A stretch of 64,000 nt of DNA from Gammaproteobacteria bacterium (GCA_030427085.1 JAUHXH010000005.1:62001-126000); one strand, 5' to 3'; positions 30,004-38,940 are shown, counted from the stretch's first letter. Made by a program: numbers and translations. Notes: a model not told the origin generated them from the sequence alone.

Positions 30004-31722
30004 TCAGGCGGCGTTTTCGCCGCTAATTTGCGCGCTGTAGTCTGCCTTGAGCTGGCGCTTGAATATTTTGCCTGTCGCAATCCGTGGCAGGGGCTCGTGT
30101 TGCAGCCAGATGTGCTGCGGAATTTTGAAGGCGGCCAGATGAGGCACCAGATACTCGCGCAGGGCTTCGGCTTCCATACTGGCGCCTTCGCGCAGTGTAA
30201 CTACGGCACCAACGATTTCACCGAGGCGCTCATCGGGCAACCCGAATACTGCAGCCTCCTCCACATCATCGTGGCTGTAGATGGCAGCTTCCACCTCGAG
30301 GCAGCTGATGTTTTCGCCACCGCGGATGATGATGTCCTTGATCCGGTCCACGATGTAGAGGTAGCCCTCCTCGTCGAGGTAGCCCACGTCACCCGTGTGG
30401 AACCAGCCGTCAACAAATACTTCAGCCGTGGCCTCGGCTTTGTTCCAGTAACCCAGGGCGTTGGCCGTGCTTTTGATGCAGACTTCACCGCGTTCGCCCG
30501 TGGGCAGCGACTTGCCTGTTTCGTCGATGATTTTAAATTCGGTCACTGCAGGCACAGCACGCCCGGTACTGTGCGGATTGTTCAAATAGAAAGCACCGGA
30601 ATTCACTGCGCCCAGGGCATTGGTTTCGGTCAGGCCGTAGCCACTGCCCACACTGGAACCCTTGAAGGTACCGGCGATTTTTTTAACTTGATCCGGTGGG
30701 CGCGCAGCGCCGCCGGAAAACAGCTCCTTCAGGGAAGACAGGTCGTAGGGGCTGTCGGCCGCTGCCGCTTGCAGCTCTGCCGTCATCGTCGGCACACCGG
30801 TAACCCAGGTCACTTTCTCCGCCTCAATCAGGCGCATCGCTTCCTGCACGTCCCACTTGTGCATGATCACCAGCTTGCGGCCCACAATAAGGGAGAGCAG
30901 GAAGCCGGAATGGCTGGCAGTACAGTGGAACAGCGGGATGGTAAGCAAACCGGAGGGCGGCAGGGATTCCTGCGGCTCGGCCGGGGGCGATTCGAGGGTT
31001 TTCGAGGCGGTGCCCATCAGCATCCAGCTCATCAATGCCGAAAGAATACCCCGGTGTGATGACAGGACGCCCTTGGGATGGCCGGTGGAACCCGAGGTGT
31101 ACATGATGCTGGCGTGATCATCCAGTGCCACTTCAACGGCCGGCATTTCACGGCCGGCGAAGGGAGCAATCGCCTCACTAAATGGCGTATTGGGCACACC
31201 GGTAGCACTACAATCATCCACCGATATGATGCGCAGGGACAGCTCATCCACCAGCGGCCCCAATACGCCAACCCGACGCTCGTCGGCGAACACCACCCGG
31301 GCACCGCAGTCGCGTAGACCGTAATCCACTTCCTCAGTGGTCCACCAGGCGTTCATCGGCACTACCACGCCGCCGATGGAAGTGATGGCAATGTAGGCCA
31401 TCATCCACTGCGGGGTGTTGCGCATCAAAATGGCAACGCGATCGCCCTTCTGAATGTTGTAATCGTCAAGCAGCGCACGCGCCAGTTCCGCACTGTGCTG
31501 GTAGGCTTGGCCAAAGGTGTAGCGTTCCTCCCGATAAACCGCGAAGGGTTTTTCCGCATGACCCAGCATAAACTGGTAATAGGCGCCCATATTGGGCGGC
31601 AGGCCAGTGAAGTTGCGATATTCACTACCGTGGATGGTTGTGGTTTCCACGGCGAAGGGCTGACCTTCGGCGGTGAGCGCATCCACCGCCGCTTCAAACT
31701 GTTGCAAGGGGTTCTGTGTCAT
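30004..31722 (-). CDS. AMP-forming acyl-CoA synthetase
   Basis: A 572-residue adenylate-forming ligase that activates a carboxylic acid as acyl-CoA, the entry step for the operon. Motifs: YTSGSTGHPKG (phosphate loop), GYGLTETNALG (adenine binding), GWFHTGDVGYLDEEGYLYIVDR, IIRGGENI (hinge and A8), and the C-terminal LPRIATGKIFK with the catalytic Lys. It resembles medium- or long-chain and steroid-side-chain ligases of the FadD family rather than acetyl-CoA synthetase. It lies between the two paired acyl-CoA dehydrogenases and the ACAD11-like gene. Substrate is not determinable from the sequence. Confidence 0.94.
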   Translation of the reverse strand: MTQNPLQQFEAAVDALTAEGQPFAVETTTIHGSEYRNFTGLPPNMGAYYQFMLGHAEKPFAVYREERYTFGQAYQHSAELARALLDDYNIQKGDRVAILMRNTPQWMMAYIAITSIGGVVVPMNAWWTTEEVDYGLRDCGARVVFADERRVGVLGPLVDELSLRIISVDDCSATGVPNTPFSEAIAPFAGREMPAVEVALDDHASIMYTSGSTGHPKGVLSSHRGILSALMSWMLMGTASKTLESPPAEPQESLPPSGLLTIPLFHCTASHSGFLLSLIVGRKLVIMHKWDVQEAMRLIEAEKVTWVTGVPTMTAELQAAAADSPYDLSSLKELFSGGAARPPDQVKKIAGTFKGSSVGSGYGLTETNALGAVNSGAFYLNNPHSTGRAVPAVTEFKIIDETGKSLPTGERGEVCIKSTANALGYWNKAEATAEVFVDGWFHTGDVGYLDEEGYLYIVDRIKDIIIRGGENISCLEVEAAIYSHDDVEEAAVFGLPDERLGEIVGAVVTLREGASMEAEALREYLVPHLAAFKIPQHIWLQHEPLPRIATGKIFKRQLKADYSAQISGENAA

Positions 31723-31752
31723 GGCTGTTGTTATCCCTCCCGTTTGCCTGGA

Positions 31753-32892
31753 TCAGAACCCGCTCAGGCGGGCGTAACGATCAAGGTGGTAGTTGTAGTC
31801 GCCAAATGTGTGCTGCGCCACTCGGGCGCGCTTGATAAAGAAGCCGATGTCGAATTCATCGGTCATACCGATACCGCCGTGCATCTGCACCGCTTCATTG
31901 GTCACCCGCTGGGCAACCTGCGACAACTTGGCTTTGGCAGCACTGGCCAGAGCGGGCAGGTTTTCGTCACCCGTGTCCGCCGATTGCAGCGCTTTCAGCA
32001 CCAGTGACCGGCACAGCTCCAGTTCGGCAAACATCTCCGCCGCGCGGTGTTTCAGGCCCTGGAAGCTGCCAATGACCACGCCGAACTGCTTGCGCTCTTT
32101 CAGGTACTCCATGGTGCGCTCAAACGCTTCCTGGGACAGGCCAAGCAACTCAGCGGCCAGACCCAGGTTGGCGATATCCAGGGTGTAAGACAGTCCACCC
32201 GAGCCTTCATTGAGATCGCCCAGCAGCGCGTCGGCGCCCACCTGCACATCTTTCAGGCTGACCGCCGCCGCGTTGCGCGAATCCACCATGCTGCGGCGCG
32301 CCACTGATACGCCCGACGCGTTGGAATCAACCAGGAACAGGCTGATGCCGTGTTCGTCGCCCGGCTCACCGGCAGTACGCGCTACCACAATCAGGCAATC
32401 CGCCACGTGGCCGTCCAGCACCAGGACTTTCTCGCCATTCAGGACAAAGCCCTGATCATTGGCAGCGGCCGTGGCTGCCGTTTGCTCGGGCGCGTGATGC
32501 GCGCCTTCCTGCAGTGCCAGACTGACCACTTTTTCGCCCGCCGCAATGGCCGGCAGCCACTGCTCTTTCTGCGCCTGAGAACCCATGTGGGAAATCGCCG
32601 TGGCGGCGACCAGCACCGTGCTCTGCAAGGGAGAAGCGGTCAGTGTGCGACCGGCTTGTTCCAAAATCAGACCGAGACCCACGTAGCCGTAATCGATACC
32701 GCCAAACTCTTCCGGGACGGCGATACCGGGCCAGCCCATTTCCGCCATCTCTCGCCACAGATCGGCGGAGTAGCCGGTGGCATCTTCGCTGTCGCGCAGC
32801 GCGCGCAGGGCCGAAACCGGCGCTTTCTCGGCCAGGAATCCCGCGGCCGAATCTTTCAGCATTTGCTGTTCTTCGTTCAATACCAGTGCCAT
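31753..32892 (-). CDS. Acyl-CoA dehydrogenase lacking the usual catalytic-Glu motif
   Basis: A 379-residue ACAD-fold protein. N-terminal helical domain (EEQQMLKDSAAGFLAEKAP) and WPGIAVPEEFGGIDYGYVGLGLILEQAG are typical. The middle domain has FVLNGEKVLVLDG. The C-terminal domain contains RKQFGVVIGSFQGLKH and EAVQMHGGIGMTDEFDIGFF but ends IKRARVAQHTFGDYNYHLDR, with no EGT catalytic motif. In actinobacterial heteromeric FadE pairs, one subunit likewise lacks the catalytic Glu. Its neighbour 31 bp upstream (32924-34105) has an intact motif, so the two probably form one alpha2beta2 enzyme; this is inference. Confidence 0.92.
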   Translation of the reverse strand: MALVLNEEQQMLKDSAAGFLAEKAPVSALRALRDSEDATGYSADLWREMAEMGWPGIAVPEEFGGIDYGYVGLGLILEQAGRTLTASPLQSTVLVAATAISHMGSQAQKEQWLPAIAAGEKVVSLALQEGAHHAPEQTAATAAANDQGFVLNGEKVLVLDGHVADCLIVVARTAGEPGDEHGISLFLVDSNASGVSVARRSMVDSRNAAAVSLKDVQVGADALLGDLNEGSGGLSYTLDIANLGLAAELLGLSQEAFERTMEYLKERKQFGVVIGSFQGLKHRAAEMFAELELCRSLVLKALQSADTGDENLPALASAAKAKLSQVAQRVTNEAVQMHGGIGMTDEFDIGFFIKRARVAQHTFGDYNYHLDRYARLSGF

Positions 32893-32923
32893 GACTGTTT
32901 CCTCTGCTAAGTGACGCCGCGAC

Positions 32924-34105
32924 TCAGTCGGGCAGGCCCAGTACGCGCTTGGCGATGATGTTCAGCTGCACTTCCAGCGTGCCGCCCTCGATGGAGTTGC
33001 CCTTGGAGCGCAACCAGGCGCGAGGCATGGCCCCGTTGTTGTACAACTCGCCATCCCAGCCCAGGGCAGCTTCTCCTTGCACCGCCAGGTTGAGTTCGTG
33101 CCGGCGCTTGTTCAGCTCACAGCCGTAGTATTTGAAGATGGAAGATGCCGCACCCAAACCCTGGCCGGCTTTGGCTTCGTCACCCACGCGCTGCATGGTG
33201 GCGCCGAAGGCCAGTGAGTCGAGCTGGAACTGCGCCACATCGTGACGCAGCGCGCTGTCGCGCAGGCGGCCGGTGGCATCAGTGCCAACGATCTCGGCCG
33301 CAGTTTGACCCAGGCTGCGGCCGGAGCCGGATACCCCGAAGCCGGAAATCATTTCCCGTTCGTGGGTCAGCAGGTATTTGGCAATGGTCCAGCCCTTGCC
33401 TTCTTCACCCATGAGATTGGCTTTGGGTACTTCAACGTTGTCGAAGAAGGTTTCACAGAAGGGGGAGCTGCCACTGATCAGCTTGATCGGGCGGGTGGTT
33501 ACGCCCTCGCTGGCCATGTCGAACAGCAGGAAGCTGATGCCTTCGTGCTTGGTGCCCGAGTTGTCGGTGCGCACCAGACAGAAGATCCAGTCGGCCTTGT
33601 CGGCGTAGGAGGTCCAGATTTTCTGGCCGTTGACCAGGTAGTGGTCGCCCTTGTCTTCGGCGCGGGTTTGCAGGCTGGCGAGGTCGGAACCGGCGTTGGG
33701 CTCGGAATAACCCTGACACCAGCGAATCTCACCGCGTACGATTTTGGGCAGGTGCTCCTGCTTCTGCTCTTCATTACCGAACTTGAGCAGAGCCGGGCCG
33801 AGCATGGAAATACCGAAGCTCTCCAGCGGGCTACGGGCGCCGATGCGGGCCATTTCCTGACGGAGCACTTTGAGCTGCTCCTTGTCGAGGCCACCACCGC
33901 CGAATTCTTTCGGCCAGTGTGGCGCCGTCCAGCCCCGGGAGGCCATGGCATCACACCAGACTTTCTGGTCGGGATTGGCCGGGTTGGCGTTGCGGCCGCC
34001 CCAGTAGGCGTCCTCCTCACCACGCGCAGGGGTGCGCATGCTGGCTGGGCAGTTGGCTTCAAGCCACTCCCGGGTTTCCTCGCGGAACTGCTCGATTTCG
34101 CTCAT
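32924..34105 (-). CDS. Acyl-CoA dehydrogenase, probable catalytic partner
   Basis: A 393-residue acyl-CoA dehydrogenase and the first gene of the long minus-strand run. N-terminal region FREETREWLEANCP and GWTAPHWPKEFGGGGLDKEQ; middle domain QGYSEPNAGSDLASLQTRAE and YLVNGQKIWTSYADKADW; C-terminal SIEGGTLEVQLNIIAKRVLGLP with the catalytic Glu in EGGT. The W-WPxEFGGxG pattern resembles FadE-type enzymes acting on steroid or other bulky side chains. It is preceded by a promoter region with two palindromes. It likely pairs with the following ACAD. Confidence 0.93.
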   Translation of the reverse strand: MSEIEQFREETREWLEANCPASMRTPARGEEDAYWGGRNANPANPDQKVWCDAMASRGWTAPHWPKEFGGGGLDKEQLKVLRQEMARIGARSPLESFGISMLGPALLKFGNEEQKQEHLPKIVRGEIRWCQGYSEPNAGSDLASLQTRAEDKGDHYLVNGQKIWTSYADKADWIFCLVRTDNSGTKHEGISFLLFDMASEGVTTRPIKLISGSSPFCETFFDNVEVPKANLMGEEGKGWTIAKYLLTHEREMISGFGVSGSGRSLGQTAAEIVGTDATGRLRDSALRHDVAQFQLDSLAFGATMQRVGDEAKAGQGLGAASSIFKYYGCELNKRRHELNLAVQGEAALGWDGELYNNGAMPRAWLRSKGNSIEGGTLEVQLNIIAKRVLGLPD

Positions 34106-34225
34106 GGGCTTGCCTCACTGGTTCGACTCGGCGCGTACCGCTGTGGGCCATCCGCATTACCCCCTCACCCAAACGGACACAGGGGAACGGCATGGCATCG
34201 CCGCAGGCGCCAAAAAAGAGAATCG

Positions 34226-34259
34226 AACATACAGTATGTTTGCGATACCTTCAAGTATC
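34226..34259 (-). promoter_or_regulatory. Promoter region of the beta-oxidation run with two palindromes
   Basis: AACATAC-A-GTATGTT (34226-34240) is a perfect 15-bp palindrome and GATAC-6-GTATC (34244-34259) a second perfect dyad. On the minus strand TTGAAG (within the second) and TATGTT (within the first) are spaced 17 bp. The dyads therefore cover both promoter boxes, as expected for repressor operators. Which regulator binds is not known. Confidence 0.5.
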
Positions 34260-34296
34260 TTGAGGGGCATATCACTGCTGGGCGAGAGTAATTAGA

Positions 34297-35271
34297 TTAG
34301 TCGGATACGGCACTTTTGGGGGCTGTCTGGCTCGCAATAAATCGAGCAAGCTCGGCATTGAACACAGAAGGCGCTTCCAGATTTGGCGTGTGACCCACCC
34401 CGCTCAGCCGCTTTACCGTCAAATTGCGAGCGTAAGCACCCATTTCTGCAGGGAGCGAGGGCACAAACACCGGATCGTCTACTCCCCAGATAACCAGAGT
34501 GGGCAGCTCAATTTTTTCGAGCGTCTCCGAAGCCGAATGACTCACTGGCAGAGAAAGATTGGCCCGGTACCAGTTCACCTGCCCCCGCAGCCTGCCAGGC
34601 CGGGACCAGGCCGCAATATAGCGATCCACCTCTTCGCCAGTGAAATATCCGGCGCCCTCGAACAGGCCTCGAAGTGCGCGGTAATTATCTGCCGCAAGCC
34701 GCACTTCCGAACCTTCAGCCTGCAAGCGCCCAATGTACGCTGAAGCCCGCCTTTGATCCTCATCATCCGTCAAGTAGCGCACCAACAAATCGACGGGCGG
34801 CGCATTCGCCACCACCAAGTGGTCGATGGTTTCCGGGAATGCCTGCGCATAAGCCCAGGCCAGTGCGCCACCCCAATCATGCCCGACCAGGGTAATGCGA
34901 CCGGATACGCCCAATGACTCGAGTACGGTGCGAACATCCGACACCAGTTCATTCAGCCGATACGCCTCAATTGCCGCCGGGGCGGACGACAGGTTATAAC
35001 CGCGACCATCGAGCGCTACCACAGTATGTGTTGCAGAAAAGTGCTGAAGCTGAGGGAGCCAGGCCCGCCAGAACAAAGGGAAGCCATGGAGAAACACGAT
35101 AGCGTCCTGGTGTTCGCCAGCGCGCATGTAGTGAATACGCTGATCTCCGTTCTGGACGAAGTGCGAGTTCAAAGCCAGCGCCGCTCCGTCATTGGCCGAG
35201 ACGTGCTGCGCCGTCAGATAGCCCAGAATGACAGCCAGAATCCGAGCGGTGATGCTGGTAAACATTCTCAC
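34297..35271 (-). CDS. Exported alpha/beta hydrolase, epoxide-hydrolase-like
   Basis: A 324-residue hydrolase with a signal peptide (MFTSITARILAVILGYLTAQHVSA). The fold is clear: oxyanion motif LHGFPLFWRAW (HGxP), ALDGRGYNLSS, the nucleophile elbow VGHDWGGALAWAYA with Asp, the acid region LVIWGVDDPVF and the catalytic His in SGVGHTPNLEAP. An Asp nucleophile with HGxP points to epoxide hydrolase or haloalkane dehalogenase types. It would act in the periplasm. Its ATG overlaps the stop of the quinohemoprotein gene by 4 bp, so the two enzymes are coupled and may act in sequence on the same compound. Confidence 0.88.
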   Translation of the reverse strand: MRMFTSITARILAVILGYLTAQHVSANDGAALALNSHFVQNGDQRIHYMRAGEHQDAIVFLHGFPLFWRAWLPQLQHFSATHTVVALDGRGYNLSSAPAAIEAYRLNELVSDVRTVLESLGVSGRITLVGHDWGGALAWAYAQAFPETIDHLVVANAPPVDLLVRYLTDDEDQRRASAYIGRLQAEGSEVRLAADNYRALRGLFEGAGYFTGEEVDRYIAAWSRPGRLRGQVNWYRANLSLPVSHSASETLEKIELPTLVIWGVDDPVFVPSLPAEMGAYARNLTVKRLSGVGHTPNLEAPSVFNAELARFIASQTAPKSAVSD

Positions 35272-37133
35272 TGAACTTGTCCTTCCGCCGGGCCAAATAC
35301 CAGCAGTACATTGCCGGGAATTTCACCGAACTTGTCATAGCCCGAGTTAATCAGCAGGTAGGGACCCAACAGCACAGCGCCATCGGAATCGATGCTGCCA
35401 CCAAAGCCGTGAACGCCATTAACGGTATCGAAGGTGCGCAAGGTATCGAAGCGCCAGCGCTCAGCACCATTCTCCGCACCATAGGCATGCATCACCCCAT
35501 CGAGACCGCCCGCGAACACCAAACCAGCTGTGGAGCTGGCTGCCGCAGACAGGGACGGGTAACACCGATAGTCAAAACTTTCACAAGGCTTCAAGGGCTC
35601 ATCCCGACGCCAGCGCAGATCGCCGGTAGCGGGATCGAGGGCCACCATACCGGGCTGTGGCGGGCCCATTACACCGATATTGTTGGAAGGCGAATCAGAC
35701 ACCGGCACGTAAAGCCAGTCCCCATCCGTGGTCATACCCCAGTGAATGCCGCCGTTGAAGCCACCCTGACCCACGCGTTGCTGCCAAAGCAAGGCACCTT
35801 TGCGAGCCGGGTCCAGACCATAAACCATGCCGGATTTCTGACCGGCCACCAACACCTCGCTACCATCAGGCAGGGGCAGCAATATCGGCGGCGCACCAAA
35901 ATCGAAGTCCGGCCCCATCGGCTCGGGGCAGTTCGCCTCATCTTCCCAGCCACAGGATGCATTCCACGCATCATCGGCCGTTAACTGCTGCACCCAGGCC
36001 ACCTCACCATCGCTCATGCGCAAGGCTACGATGGCGTCACTCAGGGGACTGGCCGGTGCGGTATAGCTCTCACCCGTCCCGAAGTACAACAGGCCGCGCC
36101 GAGCATCGATGGTTGGCGAATTCCACACCGGCGCGCCGGAGGGTGCATAAACGTCGGCAGTGTCTGCGCGGTTTCTGCCCACCCGTTTTGCCGGAGGCAA
36201 CAAATCTGTACGCCACTTGATGGCTCCGGACTCCACATCCAGGGCAGCAATGCCTCCACTGAAGGTACAGCAGTCATACTCGCGATCGCGGCTATACACC
36301 ACTTCCAGGGAAGACAGCGGTACATAGGCGGTGCCGTCGTACACCTTCGGTGAGCCGGTCAATGTGGTGGCGGGATGCTCACTAACGCTTTGCGTCCAGC
36401 GCAATGCGCCGGTGGTGGCGTCCAGCGAATACACGGTGCCCTTGAAGTCACCGAAGAGCAGGCTGATTCCATCGCTCTGGGCATCGGCAACAATTGAAAT
36501 GGCATGCCTGACTTCCGCCGCCACCGTGTGGCGCCAAAGCTCACACCCTGAATGGAGGCTCAACGCGAACACGGTACCGTCCTGCGTACCGAAAAATACA
36601 TAATCGCCCGCCACCGCCGGTTGTGATCGCGCCCGGCTGCCGCCCGGAATCCCGAACGCCCACTTCAGCTCAAGGCTGGCAACGTTTTCCGGTGTGATAT
36701 CCGACCCACCTGCAGCTATATGGCGCGTGTTGCGCTCATCAGCGCCCCAACCCTGCCAGAGTGTCTTCCCGTGCAAGCTGAGGCCCTCGCGCTGGGCAGG
36801 TGTACATTGGCCGGACACTGAACCCTCTGCTTCCCCGTCCGGCTGCCCCAGGTACTGCGCGATCGACTGCCTCTGGCTCGCTGACAGGGCACTCGCCTGG
36901 GGCTGCATCACCCCTGTTGTCATCACTTCAAGCAGACGCGCCTGAGGAAAAAGCCGCAATGCCGCTACCGAGGGCGCTTCACCAACACCGCTTTCATGAC
37001 AAGCCTGGCAATATTGCTGATACAGCGAGGCGCCGTCTGCGCTGGCTGATGCCTGCGGGGTGGCCACCAACAGTGCGGTGAGCAGTGCCACCAGTGCAGA
37101 AGGGGTTCTTCGCTGTAACCAAAACGGGATCAT
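35268..37133 (-). CDS. PQQ-dependent dehydrogenase with N-terminal cytochrome c domain (PVA dehydrogenase-like)
   Basis: A 621-residue periplasmic quinohemoprotein. After the signal peptide (ending TPQASA) comes a cytochrome c domain with haem motif CQACH near residue 43 and a distal Met segment (TTGVMQPQA). Residues about 120-615 are a PQQ beta-propeller with repeated FGTQDGTVFALS, GDFKGTVYSLD, GLDGVMHAYGAENG blades. The vicinal Cys-Cys in DCCTFSGGI is characteristic of polyvinyl-alcohol dehydrogenases. It would oxidise a secondary alcohol and pass electrons to the respiratory chain. ATG 37133 is used because it begins just before the signal peptide. Actual substrate is uncertain. Regulator gene lies 124 bp upstream. 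Confidence 0.9.
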   Translation of the reverse strand: MIPFWLQRRTPSALVALLTALLVATPQASASADGASLYQQYCQACHESGVGEAPSVAALRLFPQARLLEVMTTGVMQPQASALSASQRQSIAQYLGQPDGEAEGSVSGQCTPAQREGLSLHGKTLWQGWGADERNTRHIAAGGSDITPENVASLELKWAFGIPGGSRARSQPAVAGDYVFFGTQDGTVFALSLHSGCELWRHTVAAEVRHAISIVADAQSDGISLLFGDFKGTVYSLDATTGALRWTQSVSEHPATTLTGSPKVYDGTAYVPLSSLEVVYSRDREYDCCTFSGGIAALDVESGAIKWRTDLLPPAKRVGRNRADTADVYAPSGAPVWNSPTIDARRGLLYFGTGESYTAPASPLSDAIVALRMSDGEVAWVQQLTADDAWNASCGWEDEANCPEPMGPDFDFGAPPILLPLPDGSEVLVAGQKSGMVYGLDPARKGALLWQQRVGQGGFNGGIHWGMTTDGDWLYVPVSDSPSNNIGVMGPPQPGMVALDPATGDLRWRRDEPLKPCESFDYRCYPSLSAAASSTAGLVFAGGLDGVMHAYGAENGAERWRFDTLRTFDTVNGVHGFGGSIDSDGAVLLGPYLLINSGYDKFGEIPGNVLLVFGPAEGQVQ

Positions 37134-37256
37134 GAACTGCGCCTTTTCGCTGCGCTTTACGCGCTTTATTGACGAATAATACAATAATGGCAAAAGCCTT
37201 CAACCCGCCAAAGCCCACAGACAGCAAAACCGTCCGATTACTTTAAGAGAGCGAAG

Positions 37257-37898
37257 CTAGTTGACAGGGTGCTTGATACGCTTGAGCGAGGTGGCGTACC
37301 GATCCTTGATCGCGGCAATACTGCCCAGGATCATAGTGACGGTAATATCTTCGATGGTCTGCCGACTGATGTCGTGTCGCGTCAGGTAGTGCCCAGCGGC
37401 GGCGGGCAAACCGAAGGATATATCGATGACTGGAACGGCGAGCTCCCGTTCAATTTCAAGCGCATCAGCAATCATTTCGGCGAGGTAGTTAACGGCCGAG
37501 GCACGACTGTACTCAGTGGGGTCGCCTGCGTCCGCCAATTGTGGCTCCGCCGCTAAACGGTCGAGAATCAGGCCGCGCTTCTCGATGTAGCTCAGGTAGG
37601 CATTGGTAACGCGCCGCACCAGTTGCTCCAATGTTTCCGCAGACGCTGCAGCCTCCGACTGCAGCCCCCTCAAGTGCTTGTATTCGCGCATCAACAACGC
37701 TTTCAACAGCGCCTGCTGGCTGGGGTAATAGGCGTAAATAAGCGACTTACTCACACCCACTTCGCGGCCCAGCCGCTCCATATTAATCGCTGACACACCT
37801 TCCTCAGCGATGACGGTAGCCGCGTGATCCAGGATCATTTCCCGACGTACTTCCGGAGAAAGTCGTGTGCGCGGTTTTTTCTTGCGAGTGCTACTCAT
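37257..37898 (-). CDS. TetR family transcriptional regulator
   Basis: A 213-residue repressor-type regulator. The N-terminal HTH spans about residues 15-62: RREMILDHAATVIAEEGVSAINMERLGREVGVSKSLIYAYYPSQQALLKALL. A basic leader (SSTRKKKPRTR) precedes it. The C-terminal ligand domain has no obvious signature. It lies upstream of the quinohemoprotein/hydrolase pair on the same strand and downstream of the SDR terminator, so it may control its own transcript and possibly the A/T-rich divergent region at 38830-39051. No ligand can be named. Confidence 0.9.
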   Translation of the reverse strand: MSSTRKKKPRTRLSPEVRREMILDHAATVIAEEGVSAINMERLGREVGVSKSLIYAYYPSQQALLKALLMREYKHLRGLQSEAAASAETLEQLVRRVTNAYLSYIEKRGLILDRLAAEPQLADAGDPTEYSRASAVNYLAEMIADALEIERELAVPVIDISFGLPAAAGHYLTRHDISRQTIEDITVTMILGSIAAIKDRYATSLKRIKHPVN

Positions 37899-37976
37899 AC
37901 ACGGTAAGGCAATGGCAATAAATGGCGGGGCTAATGTAACACGATTGCACCAGAGCGGTGCCGGTGTCGTGGGGGC

Positions 37977-38017
37977 AAAAAAAAACGCCGCCCGCCAAAA
38001 AATGGCTGCGGGCGGCG
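37977..38017 (-). terminator. Strong intrinsic terminator after the SDR gene
   Basis: On the minus strand CGCCGCCCGC, a 12-nt loop and GCGGGCGGCG form a 10-bp perfect GC stem followed by nine T residues. It ends the SDR transcript before the tetR gene. Confidence 0.92.
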
Positions 38018-38045
38018 ACTCAGGAAATCCCGGAGCGCACCGGAA

Positions 38046-38813
38046 TCAGAAGTGGGTGTGCTTGAGCCCCCCACCATCCACTCTCACATTGGCACCTGTT
38101 ACATACGACGCTGCGGGGCTCGCCAGGAAAGTGACGACATTTGCCACTTCTTCAGGCGTACCGTGGCGCTGCAATGCGGCAAGTTTCGACGCGCGGTCAA
38201 AGAGCTCTGGCTGCACCTTGCTCACCTGGTCCCAGAAGCCACCCGGGAAGGTGATGGGTCCCGGCGTAACCGTATTGGAACGCACGCCGCTATCGGCCAG
38301 CCGATGGGCCAATTGCGCGGCATAAGCACTCAATGCAGCTTTCATCGCCCCGTACTCACGCTCCATGGGCACGATGTTAGCCATGACCGAGGCAATACTG
38401 GATACAAACACCATCGCTCCGCTGCCACTCTTTTCGAGATAGGGAATCGCCAGTTCGGTAGCATTGACGTGCTGCAGGAAATCCACGTCGAAGGTATCTC
38501 TCCAACGTTGCTCTCCGCTGGACTCGATTCGGGTGGTGACATTGCTGATAAATACGTCCAGCCCACCCAGTTCCTCAACGGCAGATTCAAACCACTGACT
38601 GTAGGCCGCACTATCCCTGACATCGAGCACACTGCCGATCGCTGTGGCACCCATGGCACGGAGCGCCGCCAGCGTTTCGTCTAATTGCGCCTGCCCTCGG
38701 GCACAGGTAGCAATCACAGCCCCCTCCCGCGCCATGTTTTCGAGAATGGCGCGGCCGATCCCTCGGCTCCCACCGGTGACAATGACTTTTTTGCCACTCA
38801 ACCCTAGTTCCAT
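38046..38813 (-). CDS. Short-chain dehydrogenase/reductase
   Basis: A 255-residue classical SDR. NAD(P) site VIVTGGSRGIGRAIL, then DVFISNVT at the usual NNAG position (Asn-Val in place of Asn-Ala-Gly), SSIASVMANIVPMEREYGAMKAAL with Ser/Tyr/Lys, and the C-terminal GANVRVDGGG. The stretch SNVTTRIESSG is an unusual substitution of NNAG but keeps the Asn. It is divergent from the TonB receptor with about 240 bp of A/T-rich DNA between them, and is probably co-regulated with it. It may oxidise the imported substrate. The substrate is unknown. Confidence 0.9.
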   Translation of the reverse strand: MELGLSGKKVIVTGGSRGIGRAILENMAREGAVIATCARGQAQLDETLAALRAMGATAIGSVLDVRDSAAYSQWFESAVEELGGLDVFISNVTTRIESSGEQRWRDTFDVDFLQHVNATELAIPYLEKSGSGAMVFVSSIASVMANIVPMEREYGAMKAALSAYAAQLAHRLADSGVRSNTVTPGPITFPGGFWDQVSKVQPELFDRASKLAALQRHGTPEEVANVVTFLASPAASYVTGANVRVDGGGLKHTHF

Positions 38814-38829
38814 TGCTGCTCCTCAACAG

Positions 38830-38940
38830 TATTTAACGCGACCTAGATTAGTCACTTATTGTATTTATAGTCAATATAAACATTATATTTATCGACTAGA
38901 TAACTATAAATTTCCATTTATATAGTTATTTCGTGGTCAT
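38830..38940. promoter_or_regulatory. A/T-rich divergent control region with perfect 9-bp dyad
   Basis: The stretch between the SDR and TonB-receptor genes is far richer in A/T than anything nearby. It contains ATAACTATA (38900-38908) and its perfect complement TATAGTTAT (38921-38929), 12 nt apart, plus related TTATAGTC and GACTAGATAA pieces. It probably holds both divergent promoters and the operator of a regulator, most simply the TetR at 37257-37898. Confidence 0.5.

Noticed and set aside
38830-38940. A/T-rich region as a replication origin
   Set aside because: No DnaA boxes, no dnaA or par genes nearby, and it sits exactly between divergent genes where a promoter is expected.
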